A stretch of DNA of 11,125 nucleotides from Candidatus Microgenomates bacterium (GTDB lineage Bacteria; Patescibacteriota; Microgenomatia; UBA12405; UBA6130). The notes beneath the pieces were generated by a model, which worked only from the letters and a program-made list of their open reading frames with translations, was not told the origin of the DNA and searched no databases. Made by a program: the position numbers and the translations under genes. Each line of letters begins with the position of its first letter. Position 1 is the stretch's first letter. The stretch is from assembly GCA_015485895.1 (NCBI GenBank), contig WFSR01000014.1:1-11125 (forward strand). The letters are read 5' to 3'. Shown piece after piece: positions 1 to 7,189 of this stretch.

Positions 1-35
1 CGGTTAAGCCAATCATAAACCAAGGCAACCCTCAT
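1..35 (-). CDS. Start of a probable GT4 glycosyltransferase (3' part outside)
   Basis: Only 12 codons are inside the window. They read MRVALVYDWLNR, with the last codon inferred from its first two bases, CG. The pattern M-[RK]-V-A-[LI]-V-x-D-W-L is the typical first beta strand and loop of a GT4 subgroup that normally continues into a GGAER-type loop, which would lie just past the edge. The ATG shares its A with the previous stop (TGATG) and has a strong Shine-Dalgarno at 43-47, so a real gene start is well supported. The family assignment rests on very few residues. Confidence 0.65.
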   Translation of the reverse strand, partial: MRVALVYDWLN

Positions 36-1147
36 CAAAGCACCTCCCGATAGAGATCCATTATTCCCTGGGCCATTTTCTGCCAACTGTAGCGTTTAAC
101 CCACCGAAAGCCCAGCCGGCAGTATTTTTGCCGTTGCCGCTCATTCAGAATTATTTCCACTTGATGCCGCAATTCTGATGAAGAATCGGGATTAAAATAA
201 AGGGCGGCCGGTCCCAAAGTTTCCGGAAGAGCACCGGCCCGGGCGGCAATGACCGGGCAGCCACGGGCCATTGCTTCCAACCCCGGCAAACCAAAACCCT
301 CTAAACGGCTAGGAAATACTAAGGCTAAAGCCTGACGGTAAAATTCTGCCAAAACATTATCTTCAACAAATCCCACCAGAAGCACTTTTTTAGCAACTCC
401 CATTTTCTGGGCTTCTTGCCAAAAACGGTCCCGAAAAACACTTCGCGCTGCCACTACCACCAATTGGGGAGCCGCCGGCCATTCTTGCAACATTTTCAAA
501 AGCAAAGTTGCATTCTTATGGGGATAAAGGCTGCCAACATAAAGTAAAAATGGCTTCTGAACACCATCTGGTAACTTCCTAGCTTTTCTTCTCGAAAGAA
601 TATCAGGATCTACCCCCTCGGGAATCACCTTGACTTTTTGAACACATTGATAATGGCGTCGCAAATCTTGGGCTGTCCACCAGCTGGGGGTAATTATTGC
701 TTTAGCCCGACAGACTGCTTGGCGAAAAACAAGCCGGTAACCCCAGCGTTTCAGGCGATAACTCAAAAAACTCCGGGTAGTAGCCGCCTTACCAAAAGAG
801 TGATGTTTAATAAGATCGTGAATTGTAACCACAAAAGGCACTGGCAAAAATAAAGGGACATTAAAATGAAGAAAGTGGACTAAATTTGGCTGGAGCCGCC
901 GAAGCAAAAATGGAACTTGCCATTGTTCTTGCCAAGAGTAATGGCTAGCTGCCAAGGGATAAAAAGAATAAAACCCTCTCGTTAATTTTCCCAAATGGGA
1001 AATGTCCTCTGGGCGAGCTAACACTCCATAACGAAATTGCCGGTCGGCCACTTCGGGCAAAAAACGCAAAAAATTCAAACTATAGCGCCCCAAACCGGCA
1101 TGGCGGAGATTAGCCAGCCGACCATCAATAATAATCAACGGCTTCAT
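35..1147 (-). CDS. GT4 family glycosyltransferase
   Basis: A 370-residue retaining GT-B glycosyltransferase of usual length. It begins MKPLIIIDGRLANLRHAGLG, the glycine-rich acceptor/donor loop, then has VVTIHDL (106-112) with the conserved HD, IITPSWWTAQDL (151-162), LYVGSLYPHKNATLLLK (202-218) and EGFGLPGLE (283-291) with E283 and E291. The frame extends upstream to 1219, but those 24 residues lack similarity to the family. The ATG at 1147 overlaps the GT2 stop as ATGA, so 1147 is chosen. The C-terminus reads MDLYREVL before TGA. It shares one base with the start of the next gene, and its own last codons contain that gene's ribosome binding site. Substrates cannot be inferred. Confidence 0.93.
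   Translation of the reverse strand: MKPLIIIDGRLANLRHAGLGRYSLNFLRFLPEVADRQFRYGVLARPEDISHLGKLTRGFYSFYPLAASHYSWQEQWQVPFLLRRLQPNLVHFLHFNVPLFLPVPFVVTIHDLIKHHSFGKAATTRSFLSYRLKRWGYRLVFRQAVCRAKAIITPSWWTAQDLRRHYQCVQKVKVIPEGVDPDILSRRKARKLPDGVQKPFLLYVGSLYPHKNATLLLKMLQEWPAAPQLVVVAARSVFRDRFWQEAQKMGVAKKVLLVGFVEDNVLAEFYRQALALVFPSRLEGFGLPGLEAMARGCPVIAARAGALPETLGPAALYFNPDSSSELRHQVEIILNERQRQKYCRLGFRWVKRYSWQKMAQGIMDLYREVL
43..47 (-). promoter_or_regulatory. Ribosome binding site of the gene starting at 35
   Basis: The minus strand reads GGAGG seven bases before the ATG at 35 (GGGAGGTGCTTTGATG). It is the best Shine-Dalgarno match in the window and fixes the start of the truncated gene at the left edge. Confidence 0.75.
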
Positions 1148-2145
1148 CCTTGTTCCACCCGCCAAACCCGGTATTTTTCTAGCAACCACCAGGCCACGGT
1201 CATCAGCCAACCTAACCAACGGGGATAGCGCTCTCGGTAATGTTTACTATAAAAAATACGCATGGCCGCTACTGACGCTCGGGCTACTCTTATCCGTTCC
1301 GCCAAAGACGTTCTTACCAGCTTACGGCTATGTTTTTTAAGCCCTGAAGCTACCCCGCGATAATGAATAATTTTTACCTGAGGTAAAAAGACAACTGACC
1401 AATGGTGGTGATAAAGTTGATAACAAAATTCAATATCTTCACCATAAAAGAAATAATCTTCATCCCACCAGCCAATCGCTTCGCCAGCCTGGCGGCGGAC
1501 CAAAAGAAAAGCCCCACTCGCTACCTCTATTCTGTGAGGGCGTTTATTAGGCAACAGCCAGCCTAGGTGATAGCCAGCAAACCAGCGACTATGGGGAAAC
1601 AATCGTTCCAGGCCGCTAAAATGACAAAATGCCCGCCAGGGGGTCGGAAATCCCCGGTGGCAAGCTTCGTCAAGATGGCCATTGGCTAATTCCAACCGGG
1701 GTGTTACTGCACCCACTTGAGGATGTGTTTTTAAATAATGCCAGGCGGTCCACAAAGTTTTAGCTGGCACCACGGTATCAGGATTTAAGAAAAGAACAGC
1801 TTCGCCCCGGGCTATTCGTACCCCCACATTGTTGCCCGCCGCAAAACCCCGATTCTTTTTTAGAGCTAAATACTTTATGACCAACTGATAACCATCTATT
1901 TGCCAACCCCTTTTACCCTGCCAAACTAACCGTTGACCACCACGCTCCCGAAAATATCTTGCTAACCGCTTCTTAACCGCTGTTGGCGAATTATTATCAA
2001 CAACGATAATTTCCACCGGACGGATATCGGCCTTTAAGCGTGGTAATTTTCCCGAAAAATCCACTAAACTTGCCAAAGTAGTAAATAAAAAGTGATCAGC
2101 ATTGTAATGAAGAATAATAATTGATAACTTTTTTTGCTCGTTCAT
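1144..2145 (-). CDS. GT2 family glycosyltransferase (WbbL-like)
   Basis: A 333-residue GT-A fold glycosyltransferase. Core motifs in order: LSIIILHYNA (7-16), VEIIVVDNNS (44-53), LKKNRGFAAGNNVGVRIARG (95-114), VLFLNPDT (117-124) with N121-P-D123 as the DxD equivalent, and GWWDEDYFFYGEDIEFCYQL (225-244). A C-terminal aromatic hydrophobic segment (about 308-324, with basic residues on both sides) probably anchors it at the membrane. An insert between the DNNS and KKN motifs (about 66-92, basic and aromatic) makes it longer there than usual. The frame stays open to a further start at 2196, but the ATG at 2145 directly precedes strand 1 and forms an ATGA overlap with the upstream GT4 stop, so I use it. 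It is a paralogue of the GT2 at 6215-7189. The sugar is unknown. Confidence 0.93.
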   Translation of the reverse strand: MNEQKKLSIIILHYNADHFLFTTLASLVDFSGKLPRLKADIRPVEIIVVDNNSPTAVKKRLARYFRERGGQRLVWQGKRGWQIDGYQLVIKYLALKKNRGFAAGNNVGVRIARGEAVLFLNPDTVVPAKTLWTAWHYLKTHPQVGAVTPRLELANGHLDEACHRGFPTPWRAFCHFSGLERLFPHSRWFAGYHLGWLLPNKRPHRIEVASGAFLLVRRQAGEAIGWWDEDYFFYGEDIEFCYQLYHHHWSVVFLPQVKIIHYRGVASGLKKHSRKLVRTSLAERIRVARASVAAMRIFYSKHYRERYPRWLGWLMTVAWWLLEKYRVWRVEQG

Positions 2146-3356
2146 TGGGATAAATCCCGATAAATCCGGTAAAGTGCCCGGGCACTTTTTGACCAAGTAT
2201 AGTGTTTCAAAATCAGATCTCTCCCCGCCTGGCCAACCTTTTTCCGGAGACCCTTATCTTGTAAAAGTCTTATCGCTAAACTAACAATTTCCTGATCACT
2301 CTTGCCCACCAAGACATCCCGTCCCCATTTAGCTTGAATACCCTCAATGCCTTCGGGAGTAGTTATTACCGGTAAAGCTAAAGCCATCGCTTCAAAAAAC
2401 TTAGTTCGGCTCCCCCCGCCACTGGCCATGGGCGCTAAAAGCAACCAGCTGCGCCTATAAATTCGGCTAGCGTCACCCACCTCCCCCGACCAAATATCCC
2501 CTATTTTTAATAAGTCGCTTTTCCCGCGTAAAAATTCCCGAGCATACTTACCAGCGATCAAAAGCCGGGCATTAGGTATTACTTCTTTTACCTGTGGCCA
2601 AATATCTCGCAATAATTTAACCACGCCTTCCTTGTTTTGCAACCATTTAAAGTTAGCCACTCCAAAAAGCACCGTTGGTTGTCGGTATTTAGGTAATGGC
2701 TTTAGTTTGAGAAAGCGCTCACTCACTCCATTGGGAACAATTCCTACCAGGCGATGGCTGAAGTGCTCCATAATTCGTTGGTCTTCCTCAGAAACAGCTA
2801 ACAATTTATTCGTTCGCCGCCAATAATATGTCTCCCAAAATTTTATTTTGGCAACATCAAGATAAAAAAGCAGTTTAAGGGGCCAATACCACCAAGGCAA
2901 AGAGGCTACATAATGCTGGTAAACGGCAAACTCAATCGTCTGGTCTACTAATAAAACCGGTGTTTTGGTCTCAGGAATGTTGGGCATCAGATAAAAGCAT
3001 TCCACGTGGATCAAATCATATTTTTCCCTCTGCAATTCCTGACGCAAAGCCTGCTTCAAGGCCAGCGAAAAGTAATTGGCCACTAAAAAAGGATACGGGC
3101 TAAAACCAGTAAAGAGAATCTTCCGCCATTGCCAGGTTTTCCCCCGCGAGAAAGTTCTCACCCGGAGGCACAATTTGTTTAATTCTTGGATATTTTGCCC
3201 CGTTTGGTCGGGTAAAAGAAAGCTAAAAAGAGTAATGTCCACATTTTTGGCTAGATGCTTCAAGAGATAGAATGACCGAGTTTGCCCTCCTGAAAACGGC
3301 GGATAGGGTAAATACGGAGTTATCATTAAAACTTTCAACTTTTTTCTTTTTGACAT
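2142..3356 (-). CDS. GT4 family glycosyltransferase (EpsH1-associated type)
   Basis: A 404-residue GT-B glycosyltransferase. The N-terminal domain reads KVLMITPYLPYPPFSGGQTR (8-27), with the glycine pair of the nucleotide-sugar loop. VDQTIEF (138-144) replaces the more usual EHNIEY of this subgroup. The donor domain has TVLFGVANFKWLQNKEGV (228-245) and APMASGGGSRTKFFEAMA (308-325). As in related enzymes, the first Glu of E-x7-E is lost (Gly314), while Glu322 remains within the GxR..E pattern. I start it at the ATG at 3356 rather than the TTG at 3380: the ATG is immediately followed by the basic SKRKK and the first beta strand, and the overlap with the upstream gene shrinks from 46 to 22 bases. 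No clear Shine-Dalgarno precedes it. It ends in ATGA with the GT2 start. Confidence 0.92.
   Translation of the reverse strand: MSKRKKLKVLMITPYLPYPPFSGGQTRSFYLLKHLAKNVDITLFSFLLPDQTGQNIQELNKLCLRVRTFSRGKTWQWRKILFTGFSPYPFLVANYFSLALKQALRQELQREKYDLIHVECFYLMPNIPETKTPVLLVDQTIEFAVYQHYVASLPWWYWPLKLLFYLDVAKIKFWETYYWRRTNKLLAVSEEDQRIMEHFSHRLVGIVPNGVSERFLKLKPLPKYRQPTVLFGVANFKWLQNKEGVVKLLRDIWPQVKEVIPNARLLIAGKYAREFLRGKSDLLKIGDIWSGEVGDASRIYRRSWLLLAPMASGGGSRTKFFEAMALALPVITTPEGIEGIQAKWGRDVLVGKSDQEIVSLAIRLLQDKGLRKKVGQAGRDLILKHYTWSKSARALYRIYRDLSQ
2171..2188. repeat. Perfect 18-bp palindrome near the end of a GT4 gene
   Basis: AAAGTGCCCGGGCACTTT equals its own reverse complement across all 18 bases. It encodes residues 390-395 (KSARAL) of the GT4 at 2142-3356 and lies 25 bases before the GT2 start at 2145. 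On the plus strand it is followed by two more T (five T in total), so it looks like a short terminator for antisense transcripts. On the coding strand no U-tract follows. A chance match is possible. Confidence 0.6.
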
Positions 3357-4795
3357 TGGCGCAAATCGATAATAACCCAACTTTTTGTTTGCTTTACTAC
3401 CCGGCAGCGGTCCATTAAGCGCCGCGTAAGACTGTCAAAACTAACCGAAATATAATGGGTCGCTCCCCGTTTAATTAGTTTGCCAATAGGTTCGGGCACC
3501 GATGGCCAACCGGGACGATTCACTTGATAAAGAAAAGCGGAATCATTGTTGTAGGGAGCAATAACTTTAGCATCTTTAGGCAAAAGCTTGTCAGCTGCTT
3601 GCCCAGCTTCAACAATAGCCCAGTTGTTGATATGCCAATAGCCCTGAGTTTCATACCAGCCAATTGCCAACATCATCGCCAACAAACTGACCACGATGCT
3701 ACCATTCCAAAGGTAACGCCATTTAGTTTTTGCCTGGCGCCACCAATACCAAGCACCCTGGCTGGTAAAAATTACCACCAAAGGTACAAAGGGTAATTGG
3801 TAATAATCGTGGGTCACATTACCGGTAGCAAAATAAAAAAGAAAAACCAAAAGGCCAAACAACCAACTAAAATAAAAAATCCACTCTTCTTTCTTCTTGG
3901 GCGCCAAGAGACCAGTTATAAAAAGGGCCAAGCCGCCGCCACCAAGCATAATTTTTGTCAATCGCTCGTAAAACAACCACCGGAAAAATGCTGGCCGAAA
4001 GCGAATGTGGGTGGAATTTATCAGCCAATCGGTGCCAAACTGGCCTTCGGGATAGTGATTAATATGCCAGCGCCAGAGAAGATAAGGAGTCAACGAGATA
4101 AATGCCAAAACTATAATTTGCCAGCGGCGGCGCCAGATTTCCTTTAGAGGCAACAGCAAAAGGAGGCCAACTATAGCCGCCCCAAGAACAATCCCGTAAG
4201 GCTTAGTTAAAATTGTTAGGGCCAAGAAAATACCACCGGTAATAAGTTGCCACCAAGATCCTTTCTGCCGCCAATAGCTTAAAAACGCTAGAGCGGTTAC
4301 TCCACAAAACACATGCAGCGGATCGGGCATAATAACCCGGCCATAGTACACATTGTAAGGCATCGTTGCCCAAAGAAAAACTGCCAAAAAAGCTACCCCT
4401 TTACCCGAATAAGGGCGTACCAGCCAGTAAAGGCTAAAAACTGTCAATGAAGAAAACAAAATAGAAACCAAACGGCCAGCGGCTAAATTGACACCCCAAT
4501 AACGATAAAGAGGGTAAACCAAAATATTATAGAGAGGAAATTCGGCAAAAAAATAACGGTGGATATTTTTGGGGCCATAACTATTGAGCGCCCAAAAAGA
4601 ATCAAATTGGGGATAAAAAGGATGAAATCCTTCCTTAATAAAATTGCGAGTTACCGCGGCCGTATCAGCCTGGCGCCAGGAATGCCAGTCAGCCAATGGC
4701 CAATGAAGATGATAGGTGCGCAAAAGGAAGGCCAAACTAAAAATGGCAATTAGCAGGAGAGAATAACCCCATTTAGCGCTTAGTTTTCTTCTCAT
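3335..4795 (-). CDS. GT39/PMT-like membrane glycosyltransferase
   Basis: A 486-residue polytopic protein of the GT-C fold PMT_2/ArnT-type group, which uses polyprenyl-phosphate sugars on the outer face. The first outside loop carries ADWHSWRQADTAAVTRNFI (35-53) with Asp36 and Asp44, candidates for the catalytic acid pair. YYGRVIMPDPLHVF (150-163) is the second conserved acidic motif (Asp158). About ten hydrophobic segments follow, then a soluble C-terminal domain (about 385-486) with DAKVIAPYNNDSAFLYQVNR (408-427) and GATHYISVSF (444-453). The ATG at 4795 lies inside the preceding gene, 23 bases before its stop, with a poorly spaced AGGA nearby, so coupled translation is likely. Next to the ligase-like gene it forms the extracytoplasmic part of the pathway. 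The donor sugar and the acceptor (glycan, lipid or protein) are unknown. Confidence 0.9.
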   Translation of the reverse strand: MRRKLSAKWGYSLLLIAIFSLAFLLRTYHLHWPLADWHSWRQADTAAVTRNFIKEGFHPFYPQFDSFWALNSYGPKNIHRYFFAEFPLYNILVYPLYRYWGVNLAAGRLVSILFSSLTVFSLYWLVRPYSGKGVAFLAVFLWATMPYNVYYGRVIMPDPLHVFCGVTALAFLSYWRQKGSWWQLITGGIFLALTILTKPYGIVLGAAIVGLLLLLPLKEIWRRRWQIIVLAFISLTPYLLWRWHINHYPEGQFGTDWLINSTHIRFRPAFFRWLFYERLTKIMLGGGGLALFITGLLAPKKKEEWIFYFSWLFGLLVFLFYFATGNVTHDYYQLPFVPLVVIFTSQGAWYWWRQAKTKWRYLWNGSIVVSLLAMMLAIGWYETQGYWHINNWAIVEAGQAADKLLPKDAKVIAPYNNDSAFLYQVNRPGWPSVPEPIGKLIKRGATHYISVSFDSLTRRLMDRCRVVKQTKSWVIIDLRQCQKEKS

Positions 4796-6218
4796 GGTCC
4801 TGACTTAGTTTATACCCTAAACCCATTAACAACCAAAACGAAAAGGCATCTTTTGAAGCCTCAAAGACATCAATAAAAAAAGCATTAGCAAGAAACCCTA
4901 ATAAGCTGCCAACAAAACCGGCCAGAAAAATTTTCGTCCGGCGGTCACTCCCCCGCCAGGCCTGCCAAAAGCTATTTAAAAGATGGCCAGGAATGAGAAG
5001 AAAAGCTAAAAATCCCACCAAGCCAGTTTCTCCTAAAAGGCGGAGATAATCACAATCGGTTGCCAATCCCAATGACGAATAGCCCAAACCCCAGAGAGGA
5101 TTCTTTACCCAAGCCCGCCAAGCCCGTGGCCATTCTACCCGAAAGCGAATCAGTGATGACCGGGCTGTGGCTGCTTTTAATTCCTCCGGTTTGGGCCAGG
5201 TGCGGACTTCCCGAATAATTGTTCTCTTTTTTTGAGCCGAGTGCCCTGCCTCGGCTGCCACCGGCACTGTTGTTGAAACCTTAGTAGGCGCAAGCGCAAC
5301 CACCTTCTTTCTTCTAACTAACGGTGGTCGCTCCTGACCTTGATGATAACGGCTTGTCACTTTCTGCCAAAAAGTAATCACCGGAGAAACCGTAGAAACC
5401 AGGCGGGTATTGAGCTCCTGAGAATGCAAGCCAAAGCCCAAACTAAAAGCTAGCAAAAGAACCCAAAGAAGCCACCGACGCTGGATAACTAGGGTCACTG
5501 TTATTGCCAGCAAATAAGCCACAAAAGAAATGCGCGAAGCGGTCCAAACTAAAAGCTGAAAGCCAGCCAAAAAGATTAAAATTGCCACTATCCGCCAAAA
5601 CAACTCTTCTGCTAACGCTAGAGCCAGAACCAAGGGCAAAACTAAAACCAACCAAGCGGCTAAATCATAATGGCCAGCAAAGGTCGAACTAATGCGTACC
5701 CATTTATCAAGATGCAAAACAAGCCCGCTGGAAAATTCAGCATTCATCGTCGAAACTACCGGCAAACCAAAATATTTTTGGCCAATGCCATAAGCAAAGA
5801 CTAAAAAAACTACCAATAAAAGAATGCGCAAAAGGTGTCTAATTGTTTCTTTATCTTCTCCCGCATCTAAAGCCAAAAAGAAAACCGCCATGTATTCTAT
5901 TCGCCGCAGCCAGTGTAAAAATGCCAGATGAATATTAAGAAAATCAGTGATCCAAAAAGCGCTTAGGTTAGCTAAAAGACCAGCCAACCAAAAAAGAAAA
6001 AAATACTTTCTTAGCGGTTGTCCCAAATTCCAGCGGCGCCGGGCAACAACTTCCAACAACCAAAGGCCCAGAACGCCGGTAACTACTAAATCAGTCACCC
6101 GAATGGCCACATAAGTGTGCTTTACTCCCAATAAGGGAAACTTAGGATAAAGAGGGACGGCAAAAAGCAAAACCAAAAAACCAATGCGCGCCCAACGCGA
6201 CTCCTTTAAAATTTTCAT
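4773..6218 (-). CDS. O-antigen ligase/polymerase-like membrane protein
   Basis: A 481-residue integral membrane protein with about 11-12 hydrophobic segments and a basic C-terminal tail (HEKKTKR), matching the Wzy_C/WaaL layout. Members transfer or polymerise lipid-linked glycans on the outer membrane face. Family-like marks are STFAGHYDLAAWLVLVLP (178-195), TASRISFVAYLL (226-237), whose Arg229 may match an essential ligase arginine, and the late segment GLGYSSLGLATDCDYLRLLG (377-396) followed by ETGLVG. Where the family usually has a His-Asn pair, this reads TDCDYL. The predicted outside loop is long (about 265-375), with a basic, Ala/Val/Thr/Pro-rich stretch at 302-345. The start shares ATGA with the upstream GT2, and the 3' end overlaps the GT39-like gene by 23 bases. 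Ligase and polymerase roles cannot be separated from sequence alone. Confidence 0.85.
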   Translation of the reverse strand: MKILKESRWARIGFLVLLFAVPLYPKFPLLGVKHTYVAIRVTDLVVTGVLGLWLLEVVARRRWNLGQPLRKYFFLFWLAGLLANLSAFWITDFLNIHLAFLHWLRRIEYMAVFFLALDAGEDKETIRHLLRILLLVVFLVFAYGIGQKYFGLPVVSTMNAEFSSGLVLHLDKWVRISSTFAGHYDLAAWLVLVLPLVLALALAEELFWRIVAILIFLAGFQLLVWTASRISFVAYLLAITVTLVIQRRWLLWVLLLAFSLGFGLHSQELNTRLVSTVSPVITFWQKVTSRYHQGQERPPLVRRKKVVALAPTKVSTTVPVAAEAGHSAQKKRTIIREVRTWPKPEELKAATARSSLIRFRVEWPRAWRAWVKNPLWGLGYSSLGLATDCDYLRLLGETGLVGFLAFLLIPGHLLNSFWQAWRGSDRRTKIFLAGFVGSLLGFLANAFFIDVFEASKDAFSFWLLMGLGYKLSQDHEKKTKR

Positions 6219-7189
6219 TCTTCCAAGGCTATTTTCAAAGCCTCCTCATAAGTCTCTTCTAAATAACTACTATTAGTTACTTTACCTATTATCCACGACA
6301 GCAAAGCCTTGGTAAATAAAAAGAGGCGGAGCAACCACTGCTGCCAAAAGCTAAGATGGCGGCGGTAAAAATACAAAAGGCCTCGATAAATATGCAAAAT
6401 CCTCGTTTTTCTCCCTTCGGGAGAACTAGCCCCACCCAAATGGATAATCTTAGCATCCCGATAAAAGCCAACCTGAAACCCTAAGTTGTGGAGCCGATAG
6501 CACCACTCTACCTCATCCATATACATAAAAATACCCTCGTCGAATCCTCCAGAACGGCGAAAAACTTCCCGACGCAAAAGCATAAAAGCCCCCATTACCC
6601 AGTCCACTGGCCCGGTCTGGAGCGGCGTTTTCATCGCCGCCGCTCCCCAACGGTCCAGGAAAAGCATTTGGAAAACACGGGGCAGGGTGGGAAAAGTGCC
6701 TACCGATGGTTGTAAGCTTAAGTCTTTATTCAAAAGGCGGCAACCAATGAGATCGTACTCGGGATGGCTAGCCAGCCAAAGCAGGCTTTGGCTAATTGCC
6801 CCTTCAACCATAATGGTATCCGAATTAAGGAGGAGCAAGTATTCACCTCGGGCCAAGCGCATTCCCTGATTATTTCCCGCCCCAAAGCCAACATTTTTCT
6901 TATTCAAAACTACCCGCAGTTTCAACCGTTGCAACAACCCCTTTTTCTTTTGTTTGTTAAAATGGCGCAAATATTCTGGTGATCCATCTCGAGAATTGTT
7001 ATCGATAACAATTATTTCTGTGGGGATTATTTCCTCTTCTTGTTGCCGCCGGGCTAATTCGGCTGGAGAGAAAACTAGGCGGCGGTCATAACGGGCTATT
7101 GAAGCCAATAGCTGCTCTAAAAGTTTCTGGGTATTAAAATTAAGAATGATAATAGATAAAACTGGCCGAAAAGTCTTACCTTTAGCCAT
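6215..7189 (-). CDS. GT2 family glycosyltransferase (WbbL/rhamnosyltransferase-like)
   Basis: A 324-residue inverting GT-A fold glycosyltransferase, expected to use a nucleotide-sugar donor at the cytoplasmic membrane face. The GT2 core is complete: VLSIIILNFNT (10-20), EIIVIDNNSRDGSPEYL (58-74) with the nucleotide-binding DNNS, NKKNVGFGAGNNQGMRLARG (96-115), and LLLLNSDT (118-125), where N122-S-D124 is the metal-binding DxD equivalent. The acceptor/catalytic segment is GGFDEGIFMYMDEVEWCYRL (214-233). A hydrophobic helix (about 285-302) may attach it to the membrane. An insert of about 20 residues, rich in Arg/Gln/Glu (36-56), separates strand 1 from the DNNS motif. It is paralogous to the GT2 at 1144-2145. 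Rhamnose transfer is common for WbbL-like members but not proven here. Confidence 0.93.
   Translation of the reverse strand: MAKGKTFRPVLSIIILNFNTQKLLEQLLASIARYDRRLVFSPAELARRQQEEEIIPTEIIVIDNNSRDGSPEYLRHFNKQKKKGLLQRLKLRVVLNKKNVGFGAGNNQGMRLARGEYLLLLNSDTIMVEGAISQSLLWLASHPEYDLIGCRLLNKDLSLQPSVGTFPTLPRVFQMLFLDRWGAAAMKTPLQTGPVDWVMGAFMLLRREVFRRSGGFDEGIFMYMDEVEWCYRLHNLGFQVGFYRDAKIIHLGGASSPEGRKTRILHIYRGLLYFYRRHLSFWQQWLLRLFLFTKALLSWIIGKVTNSSYLEETYEEALKIALEE

Noticed and set aside
2145..2156. GGGAT/ATCCC inverted repeat just before the GT2 start
   Set aside because: The two arms are separated by only two bases, too few for an RNA hairpin loop, and the sequence encodes the end of the GT4 protein.
2171..2190. 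Possible intrinsic terminator of the minus-strand operon
   Set aside because: The palindrome has no U-tract after it on the minus strand (ACC follows) and coding continues directly, so it does not end the operon transcript.
3797..4147. Plus-strand open frame of 116 codons
   Set aside because: It lies wholly antisense to the GT39-like gene, has no recognisable motif, and its basic, low-complexity product is what a reverse reading of membrane-protein codons gives.
5443..5655. Minus-strand open frame of 70 codons inside the ligase-like gene
   Set aside because: It is a shifted frame within the same gene; its Ser/Phe-rich product reflects the codons of membrane helices read out of frame.
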